Under the pieces are notes generated by a model, which was not told the DNA's origin, did no database searches, and saw only the letters and a program-made list of their open reading frames with translations. Shown piece by piece: positions 57,783-64,000 of a DNA stretch of 64,000 nt (position 1 is its first letter; each line of letters begins with the position of its first letter). This stretch comes from Pseudomonas bijieensis. GTDB taxonomy: Bacteria > Pseudomonadota > Gammaproteobacteria > Pseudomonadales > Pseudomonadaceae. Where the stretch lies: assembly GCF_013347965.1 (NCBI RefSeq), contig NZ_CP048810.1:3905501-3969500 (forward strand). The letters are read 5' to 3'. The translations under genes were made by a program, and so were the position numbers.

Positions 57783-60287
57783 ATGACTGAGCGCGTACAT
57801 CTCAAGAATCCCTTCGGCTTATCTTCACAACCAGGCCTGTTGCGCCAGGCTATTCATGCCGCGCTGTTCTCCGCCGCGCTGGGGGGCAGCGTCGTACCGA
57901 TGCTTGCGGTCGCCGCACAAAGCGACGTGACCGCCAGCCGCCAGAGCTACAACATTGCTCCCGGCCCGCTGAGCGATGTGTTGAATCAGTTCGCCCGCCA
58001 GGCTGGGATCACCCTGGCAAGCACCCCGGCGCAAACCGGCGGCGTCCAGTCCCCGGGGCTCAAGGGCGAGTATTCGCGCGAACAGGCCTTGAGCCAGTTG
58101 CTCAGCGGCTCAGGACTGGTTGCCGTCAGCCAGGATGGCAGCAGCTACGTGCTGCAAACCGAGACCGCCGGCAGCACGCTGGAACTGCCGACCACGGACA
58201 TCAAGGGCTTCGCTCTGGGTAACGCCCTGGGCAGCATGGAAGGCTACAACGCCACCCACAGCCAGGTCGCCACCAAGACCAGCACCGCCCTGCGCGAAAC
58301 GTCCCAGAGCGTGTCCGTGGTCACCCGCGAGCAAATGGACGACCAGGGCGCGCAAACCGTCTCCCAGGCCATGCGCTACACCCCTGGCGTGCTGACCAAC
58401 CCCTACGGCGCCACCCACCGCTACGACTACGTGGCGATGCGCGGCTTCAACGACGGCTCGGTGGATAACATCTACCTCGACGGCCTCAAGTCCATGGGCG
58501 ACAGCGGCACCTACAGCTCCATGCAGGTCGACCCGTACTTCCTGGAGCGGGTCGATATCCTCAAAGGCCCGTCCTCGGTGCTCTACGGCCGCAGTTCGCC
58601 CGGCGGCCTGGTGGCGCTGACCAGCAAGAAGCCGCTGTACGAGGCCTATCACCAGATCCAGGCCACGGTCGGCACCCAGGGCCAACGGGGCATGGGTTTC
58701 GACTTCAGCGGCCCGGTGGATGACGACAAACGCATCACCTATCGGCTGATCGGCCTGGCGGATAGCTCCGATACCCAGTTCGACCACAACAAGGAGAAGC
58801 GCTTCGCCCTGGCCCCCACGGTGAACATCGATTTCAGCGACGACACCTCGCTGACGCTCCAGGCCTACCTGCAACATGACCCCGACGGTGGCTACCACGG
58901 CGGCATGCCGGCCGACGGCACCTTGCACCAGCGCAACGGCCGACGGATCTCGGAAAACTTCTTCGAAGGCGAACCTGGCGTCGACGGTTACGAACGCGAC
59001 CAGCAGTCGTTCGGCTACCAGTTCGAGCACCGTTTCAACGATGTTTTCACCGCCCGGCAGAACTTCCGTTACCTGGACTCCCAGGTCACCAACGATCAGG
59101 TCTACGCCTATGGCTGGACCACGCCCACCAGCAACGAATTGAACCGCTATTACACCGGCGCCGAAGAAAAGCTCCACTCCTTCATCGTCGACAACATGCT
59201 GCAAGCCGAATTCTTTACCGGTGCGACCAAGCACACCATGTTGATGGGTGCGGACTATCAACGACGCAAAACCGTGGTCGACTGGACCAGCGGCAGCCTC
59301 GCCCCGATCAACGCCTTCGACCCGACCTATGGCAACTCGGCCATCACCTACTTCAGCCCCACCAGTTACCTGCGACGCCTGGAGCAGACCGGCGTCTACC
59401 TGCAAGACCTGATCGAGATGGACAAGTGGCGCTTCTCCCTGGGCCTGCGCCAGGACTGGGTCGAGACCTCGGATGAAAATCGCATTGCCGAATTCGGTCG
59501 CCCGCAAGGCACCGAGATCAACGACAAACGCACCAAGCTCACCGGCCGTGCCGGGGCCCTGTACCTGTTCGACAACGGCCTGGCGCCGTACATCAGCTAC
59601 TCCGAGTCGTTCAACCCGAACTCCTACGCCGACAGCGCCGGCAATCCGCTGCCGCCAACCGATGGCAAGCAATGGGAACTGGGCCTGAAGTATCAGCCGC
59701 CGGGCACTGATGACCTGTACACCGCCTCGCTGTTTCGCATCGACCAGGAAAACCTGGCAACCAAACTGCCCCAGGAGAACTTCTACCGCGCCATCGGTGC
59801 CGTGCGCTCCCAAGGCCTGGAACTGGAAGCGCATCTGCAACTGACCGAGCAATTCAAAGTGCTGGGCAGCTACACCTTCACCGACATCGAATATTCGAAA
59901 TCGATGGTCAGCACCCTCAGCACGCCCACCGAAATCATCGAAAACAAGGGCAACTCACCGACCCAGGCACCGCGCCACATGGCCTCGGTCTGGGCTGACT
60001 ACAAATTCGACAGCGGCGCACTCGATGGCCTGCGCCTGGGTGGCGGCGTGCGCTATGTGGGCTACAGCTGGGCCGATGCGGAGAACACCATGAAGGTACC
60101 GTCCTACACGCTGTTCGATGCCTCGGTGGGGTATGACCTGGGCAAGGTCGGCTTGAAGGGCGTGGACGTGCGCCTGAACGCCAACAACCTGACCAATGAA
60201 ACCTACGTCGCTTCCTGCGCCAGCTTGAGCTATTGCTACATGGGTGAAGAACGCAATGTGGCGGCGACGGTGAGTTACCAGTTCTAA
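57783..60287 (+). CDS. TonB-dependent siderophore receptor, FpvA/FecA type
   Basis: The protein has 834 residues from ATG 57783. A long signal peptide ends near LAVAAQ. An STN signalling domain (YNIAPGPLSDVLNQFARQAGI, about 50-125) is followed by a plug (SQSVSVVTREQMDDQGAQTV, YVAMRGFNDGSVDNIYLDG, GPSSVLYGRSSPGGLVAL) and a 22-strand barrel ending in VSYQF with the terminal Phe. The STN domain shows it is a transducing receptor that signals to the FecR/ECF pair just upstream. The ligand is probably a ferric siderophore, perhaps a foreign one, since no synthesis genes are near. Confidence 0.92.
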   Translation: MTERVHLKNPFGLSSQPGLLRQAIHAALFSAALGGSVVPMLAVAAQSDVTASRQSYNIAPGPLSDVLNQFARQAGITLASTPAQTGGVQSPGLKGEYSREQALSQLLSGSGLVAVSQDGSSYVLQTETAGSTLELPTTDIKGFALGNALGSMEGYNATHSQVATKTSTALRETSQSVSVVTREQMDDQGAQTVSQAMRYTPGVLTNPYGATHRYDYVAMRGFNDGSVDNIYLDGLKSMGDSGTYSSMQVDPYFLERVDILKGPSSVLYGRSSPGGLVALTSKKPLYEAYHQIQATVGTQGQRGMGFDFSGPVDDDKRITYRLIGLADSSDTQFDHNKEKRFALAPTVNIDFSDDTSLTLQAYLQHDPDGGYHGGMPADGTLHQRNGRRISENFFEGEPGVDGYERDQQSFGYQFEHRFNDVFTARQNFRYLDSQVTNDQVYAYGWTTPTSNELNRYYTGAEEKLHSFIVDNMLQAEFFTGATKHTMLMGADYQRRKTVVDWTSGSLAPINAFDPTYGNSAITYFSPTSYLRRLEQTGVYLQDLIEMDKWRFSLGLRQDWVETSDENRIAEFGRPQGTEINDKRTKLTGRAGALYLFDNGLAPYISYSESFNPNSYADSAGNPLPPTDGKQWELGLKYQPPGTDDLYTASLFRIDQENLATKLPQENFYRAIGAVRSQGLELEAHLQLTEQFKVLGSYTFTDIEYSKSMVSTLSTPTEIIENKGNSPTQAPRHMASVWADYKFDSGALDGLRLGGGVRYVGYSWADAENTMKVPSYTLFDASVGYDLGKVGLKGVDVRLNANNLTNETYVASCASLSYCYMGEERNVAATVSYQF

Positions 60288-60313
60288 CCCGTTTCCCAGA
60301 GCTGACACCTCCC

Positions 60314-60448
60314 CTGTGGCGAGGGGGTTTATCCCCGCTGGGCTGCACAGCAGCCCCAAGACCCGGCACTGCGGTGTGTCAGGCCTGACGACACCCAGCT
60401 TTTAGGGGCCGCTTCGCGGCCCAACGGGGATAAATCCCCTCGCCACAG
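60314..60448. repeat. REP pair, GTGGCGAGGG family
   Basis: GTGGCGAGGGGGTTTATCCC at the left and GGGATAAATCCCCTCGCCAC at the right, with GGGCTGCACAGCAGCCCC and GGGGCCGCTTCGCGGCCC palindromes inside. It separates the convergent receptor and desaturase genes. Confidence 0.9.
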
Positions 60449-60479
60449 AATGTGTTTTTCATGCCTAAAGTGGTGCGTC

Positions 60480-61553
60480 TCAAACCCGAGCCGGCCCCAC
60501 CTCATCCCGCAGCACATTCTCCTCACCCACAAACCGATTCGCCCGCCTGAACGTGCCAAAGTCATTGAACCGCACACCCATTTCCCGCATCACTTGGTGA
60601 GCCACCGGCACCGTCAGTTGGCGAATGTAAAACGGCTCCTTCACCACGAAATGATGAATGCCGTGGCTGCTGCCGAAATTGAAGCAGAACGCCTGCAACG
60701 GCCACAACCACCAGGGGTTCAGCACCTGGGTCTGCTGGATGACGTTACCCGGTTCGATGTCGCCGTAGTAGTGCATGTTCGAACTGATGAAGTGCAGGCA
60801 AAAGGTCCGCAATACATTCGGGCCGATGATCACCACCACCGCAATGTCGATCACCTGCATCGTCGCCAGCGTGGTTGCCGACCAGTCAATTGAAGTCCCC
60901 AGCAGACTGGCGACACCGTTGGCCCCATGGAAACCGAGAAACACATACCAGGCGCCCCAGTGCAGCAACGCCAGTGGGAAATAAACCTTTAGCGTGCGCT
61001 TGAGGATGCTGCGCTTGTGCGCCCAGGTCTTGGCTCGCAGCAGGCGGATGAAGGCCGACATCACGTTGTCGCCGACCATCAGCAACCGCGCCAGCCCCCA
61101 GGGTTCGCCGTTGGTGATGGCCCGTTCCTCCATGTCGGCCTCGCTGCCGGATACCTTGTGATGGTTGAGGTGCAAGTGGCGGCGGATCCACGGATTGATG
61201 GTGCTCGGCCGCGCCAGCCACACCAGGCCCATCATCAGGTTGTGGGGCAGGCGCTGCTTGCGAAAGTACATGCTGTGGATCAGGTCGTGTTCCAGCTCGT
61301 GGGTCAGGGAGGCGAAAAAAGCGTTGAGCAGCAGGCACGCCCATCCGGCAAGATGACCGTTGATGTAGAGCAGCGCCGAACCGATCATTCCGGCCAGGGC
61401 AAACGCCAGGATGCCCGCGCCCAATGCATCCTGGTGGCGCAAAATCGGGTAGCGCTGACGCAATTGCTCGCCCCGGGCCAATACCACCTGGCGAATATGG
61501 GCGGATCGCTGTTGTGCATTCAATCGCTCGGGGCTTGCGCAAGTGCCGTGCAT
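60480..61553 (-). CDS. Fatty acid desaturase-family membrane protein
   Basis: The protein has 357 residues. It carries three histidine boxes: HELEHD (85-90), HLNHH (128-132) and HGIHHF (near 297), the di-iron ligands of membrane desaturases and hydroxylases. Hydrophobic segments lie at about 45-80 and 195-260. It would act in the inner membrane on a lipid or acyl chain. An AraC-type regulator is encoded divergently 100 bp away and is the probable regulator. The substrate could also be an alkane or sterol-like molecule; the His spacing alone does not decide. Confidence 0.85.
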   Translation of the reverse strand: MHGTCASPERLNAQQRSAHIRQVVLARGEQLRQRYPILRHQDALGAGILAFALAGMIGSALLYINGHLAGWACLLLNAFFASLTHELEHDLIHSMYFRKQRLPHNLMMGLVWLARPSTINPWIRRHLHLNHHKVSGSEADMEERAITNGEPWGLARLLMVGDNVMSAFIRLLRAKTWAHKRSILKRTLKVYFPLALLHWGAWYVFLGFHGANGVASLLGTSIDWSATTLATMQVIDIAVVVIIGPNVLRTFCLHFISSNMHYYGDIEPGNVIQQTQVLNPWWLWPLQAFCFNFGSSHGIHHFVVKEPFYIRQLTVPVAHQVMREMGVRFNDFGTFRRANRFVGEENVLRDEVGPARV

Positions 61554-61653
61554 GGCTTACATCCTCTGTTATCGATGTGCTCATCCTGCCGGGCGTTGTC
61601 CCCTCGGGTGGTAGCCGTAAACGCCAACCTGTTGACCGCAAGCGCCAATCGTC

Positions 61654-62658
61654 ATGACTGAACCGACCTCCCTTGCCAGCTGGACCCGCGCCCTGCGCAA
61701 ACAGCTCGATGCGTTGGGCCTGGACAGCCATGCCCTGTGCGTCGAAGCCGGGCTCGATCCACAACTGATGGACGACCCGAACGCCCGCTACCCGCTCTCA
61801 GGCACCACACGCCTGTGGGCGTTGGCGGTGCAGGCCAGCGGCGACCCGGCCATCGGCCTGCGGGTCTCGCGCTTCGTCAGCCCCACCACGTTCCACGCGC
61901 TGGGTTATGCCTTGGTCGCCAGCGGCAGCCTGCGAGAAGTGTTCGAGCGGATCGTGCGCTATCACCCGGTGGTCAGCGATGCGCTGACCCTGCAATTGAG
62001 CCGTGGCGAAGACCGTTATCGCTTCAGCCTCGACGTGCCGCCGGGCCGACCGGCGCCAGCCTTCGAGGCCATCGATGCGTTCGCGGCGATTTATGTGCGC
62101 ACCTGCCGCAACCGCCTGGGCCGCGATTACGCACCGCTGGCGGTCTACCTGCGACGCCCGGAGCCAGCGGATCCCGCGCCCTGGCACAAGGTATTCCGCT
62201 CGCCGGTACATTTTGGCGCCGACCAGGATCGCCTGGAGTTCGAGCTCAGCGACTTCGACAGCCACCTGGACGACGCCAACCCGGAACTGGCCGAACACAA
62301 CGAAACAGTGCTCGAGCGCACCCTCGCCCAGCTCAAGCCACTGACCTGGGAACGCAAGGTCCGCGCGGCCATCGAGGCCCAACTGCCCGAAGGCGAACCC
62401 AGCGCCGAACGCATCGCCCAGGCCATGCACCTGAGCCTGCGCAGCCTGCAACGGCACCTGGCCGACGAAGGCTGCCGCTTCGACGCACTGCTCAACGAAT
62501 GCCGGGAAAACCTCGCGCTGCTGCACTTGCGCGATCCCCAGTGCTCGCTGAGCGAAGTCAGTTACCTGCTGGGCTTTGCCGATGCCAGCAGCTTCAGCCG
62601 CGCGTTCAAACGCTGGACCGGAATGACGCCGGGACAGTTTCGGGATGGGTTGCGCTAG
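61654..62658 (+). CDS. AraC-family regulator with arabinose-binding-like N-domain
   Basis: The protein has 334 residues. Residues 20-210 form the PF12625-type ligand domain (YPLSGTTRLWALAVQASGDP, GLRVSRFVSPTTFHALGYAL). The C-terminal AraC HTH pair is clear (IAQAMHLSLRSLQRHLADEG; LSEVSYLLGFADASSFSRAFKRW). Regulators of this subfamily often control lipid or sterol-related genes and lie next to a desaturase or oxygenase. It is divergent from the desaturase, so control of that gene, and of itself, is likely. Confidence 0.88.
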   Translation: MTEPTSLASWTRALRKQLDALGLDSHALCVEAGLDPQLMDDPNARYPLSGTTRLWALAVQASGDPAIGLRVSRFVSPTTFHALGYALVASGSLREVFERIVRYHPVVSDALTLQLSRGEDRYRFSLDVPPGRPAPAFEAIDAFAAIYVRTCRNRLGRDYAPLAVYLRRPEPADPAPWHKVFRSPVHFGADQDRLEFELSDFDSHLDDANPELAEHNETVLERTLAQLKPLTWERKVRAAIEAQLPEGEPSAERIAQAMHLSLRSLQRHLADEGCRFDALLNECRENLALLHLRDPQCSLSEVSYLLGFADASSFSRAFKRWTGMTPGQFRDGLR

Positions 62659-62682
62659 GGATTTGCAGCGCCTGGGCTGGCC

Positions 62683-62783
62683 CTATCGCGAGCAAGCTCG
62701 CTCCCACAATGGGGACGGTGTGACCACGATAGTTGCGACAACACCAACCCCCCTGTGGGAGCGGGCTTGCTTGCTCGCGATGA
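62683..62783. repeat. REPIN, GTGGGAGC family
   Basis: Left arm CTATCGCGAGCAAGCTCGC and right arm GTGGGAGCGGGCTTGCTTGC. The right arm has a 4-bp duplication (TTGCTTGC) that disturbs pairing. Confidence 0.88.
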
Positions 62784-62807
62784 TTTTCGCCCAGGCAACC
62801 CAAGCCC

Positions 62808-62930
62808 CGTGGCGAGGGAGCTTGCTCCCGCTCGGCTGCGCAGCAGCCGCAAAACCGGTCCAAGCACTCCGCCTGTAAACATGCTGGGGCCTGCTGCGCA
62901 GGCCAGCGGGAGCAAGCTCCCCTCGCCACA
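62808..62930. repeat. REP pair, GTGGCGAGGG family
   Basis: GTGGCGAGGGAGCTTGCTCC at the left and GGAGCAAGCTCCCCTCGCCAC at the right. A further fragment, GCTCCCACAG (62947-62956), of the other family follows just before the Crp-type stop. Confidence 0.88.
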
Positions 62931-62959
62931 CCGTTTGTGCATGGCCGCTCCCACAGACT

Positions 62960-63646
62960 TCAGGTTGTGGTCAGGGCCCGCAACCGCTCGATGTCGAGGA
63001 TTTCGATCTCGCCATAACTGAGATGAAGGATGCCTTGGGCTTGAAGGTCCTTGAGGACCTGGTTGGTAGTCTGGCGCGACAGCGCGAGCATCAGCGCCAG
63101 TTGCTCCTGAGGCAGTTGCAGAACCCGGCGCGCCGGTTCGATTTCGCCGTAGCCTTCGGCGATCATCAGCAGGCGGTGGGCCACGCGGGCCGGTGCGGGC
63201 ATCAGGCTCAGGTGCTCGAGGTTGATGAAGGTCAGGCGCAGTTTGTGGCTCATCAATAATGCGAGATGCCGCCAATAGATCGGTTGTTCTTGCAGGAAGG
63301 CCAGCAACGGCGCCTGGGGCAAGTGCAGCAGCACAGATTGACCTACGACCACCGCATCATGGGTCCGCGGCTGGCCATCGAACAGGCAGATTTCACCGAA
63401 CCAGTGGGGCGCCTCCACCACGCTCAGCAACGCCTCCTTGCCCTGTTCGTTCACCGCACCGACACGCACCGCGCCTTCCAGCACGGCATACAACCCGCAG
63501 GGTGGATCGCCACGCTGGAACAGCCGATGGCCCGGCGGCAGGCGGCGCAGCCGCGCCATGTCCAGCAGACTATTCTGTAACTCATCAGGCAGATGGCTGT
63601 ACCAATGGCCGGCCATCAGGTGTGAGTGCCAGGGATGCGAATTCAT
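62960..63646 (-). CDS. Crp/Fnr-family transcription regulator
   Basis: The protein has 228 residues from ATG 63646, which follows CCGGAG; upstream Met codons lack such a site. The cyclic-nucleotide-binding-like fold (RLFQRGDPPCGLYAVLEGAV, GEICLFDGQPRTHDAVV) is followed by a Crp HTH (LMLALSRQTTNQVLKDL). There are no Fnr-type iron-sulfur cysteines at the N-terminus. It is divergent from the DUF962 gene and may regulate it. Ligand and targets are unknown. Confidence 0.87.
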   Translation of the reverse strand: MNSHPWHSHLMAGHWYSHLPDELQNSLLDMARLRRLPPGHRLFQRGDPPCGLYAVLEGAVRVGAVNEQGKEALLSVVEAPHWFGEICLFDGQPRTHDAVVVGQSVLLHLPQAPLLAFLQEQPIYWRHLALLMSHKLRLTFINLEHLSLMPAPARVAHRLLMIAEGYGEIEPARRVLQLPQEQLALMLALSRQTTNQVLKDLQAQGILHLSYGEIEILDIERLRALTTT

Positions 63647-63733
63647 GGAAACTCCGGGACAAGTGTCGGCTAACTGACAGAACACCTTGGGGTACCCGGG
63701 CATCATGCAGGCATCACCTCAGGAGGAACAACA

Positions 63734-64000
63734 ATGAAAAGCCTCGTCGATCATCTCAGTCAATACGCCGCCTATCATCGCGACCCGCGCAACATCGCCA
63801 GCCATTTCATTGGCATTCCGCTGATCTTCGTCGCCGTCGCCGTATTGTTGTCACGACCCGGCTGGCCGATGGGTGCGGTTCTGGTGTCGCCCGCGTTGCT
63901 GGCGGCCGTGGCCAGTGCGTGGTTCTACCTGCGCCTGGAAATACGCCTGGGTGTGTTGATGACGGTGCTGCTGGGCCTGGCGGTTTGGCTGGGCCAGATG
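63734..64000 (+). CDS. DUF962/Mpo1-like membrane protein, N-terminal part
   Basis: 89 residues are visible before the window ends. MKSLVDHLSQYAAYHRDPRNIASHF matches the conserved start of the Mpo1-like (YGL010w) family, where the early His and Asp bind iron. Membrane helices follow (IPLIFVAVAVLLS, VSPALLAAVASAWFYL, LMTVLLGLAVWLG). Yeast Mpo1 alpha-oxidises 2-hydroxy fatty acids; the bacterial role is less clear. AGGAGG lies 8 bp before the ATG. Confidence 0.82.
   Translation, partial: MKSLVDHLSQYAAYHRDPRNIASHFIGIPLIFVAVAVLLSRPGWPMGAVLVSPALLAAVASAWFYLRLEIRLGVLMTVLLGLAVWLGQM

Overview
The window comes from a Pseudomonas chromosome, most likely the P. fluorescens group. The evidence is a complete lap adhesion locus (lapE-lapB-lapC, lapA, lapD, lapG), an mgo/pvf-type cluster, a Pseudomonas-type DUF6124 gene, high-GC coding sequence, and more than a dozen REP/REPIN palindromes between genes. 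I worked only by reading the sequence, so family names rest on motif recognition, not on a database search.

Layout. 1-13.3 kb: the N-terminal 2,103 residues of a giant DUF4347/Ig-repeat surface protein (minus strand, running off the left edge), a sulfotransferase, a tail-collar protein, a DUF6916 protein, a broken GNAT gene, and an M50 protease-HlyD fusion with two more HlyD-like adaptors. This looks like an adhesin with its own export apparatus. 13.5-18 kb: a three-gene unit encoding a small membrane protein, a TIGR01777-type epimerase, and an alpha/beta-hydrolase fused to a dikinase-type phosphotransferase. 18.3-18.9 kb: a structured leader upstream of a DUF6124 gene. 19-22.8 kb: an ABC importer with a TauD-like dioxygenase, probably for organosulfur compounds. 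23.2-45.5 kb: the Lap system. LapEBC is the type I exporter. LapA is the giant adhesin, reconstructed at about 4,345 residues and read here with two single-base deletions. LapD is the c-di-GMP receptor and LapG the periplasmic protease that releases LapA. 45.5-52.7 kb: a GntR regulator, then mgoBCAD, a diazeniumdiolate-signal type cluster, with a REPIN sitting in frame inside the mgoA NRPS gene. 52.8-54 kb: an IS110-family element inserted into a REP arm, with a probable bridge RNA. 54-64 kb: a chemoreceptor, an ECF sigma/FecR/TonB-receptor iron uptake set with a Fur box, a fatty acid desaturase divergent from an AraC regulator, a Crp/Fnr regulator, and a partial DUF962 membrane protein.

The most promising points are: the DUF6124 leader, which can form two mutually exclusive helices, one of which hides the Shine-Dalgarno; the IS110 leader, whose predicted target loop matches both sides of the REP insertion site; the in-frame REPIN in mgoA; the M50-HlyD export set beside a giant adhesin that begins with an LEPRMLFDGA motif; and the hydrolase-phosphotransferase fusion that has lost its nucleophile serine. 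Five genuine-looking frameshifts (two in lapA, two in the transposase, one in GNAT) are all single-base changes in short homopolymers, so sequencing error must be considered for each.
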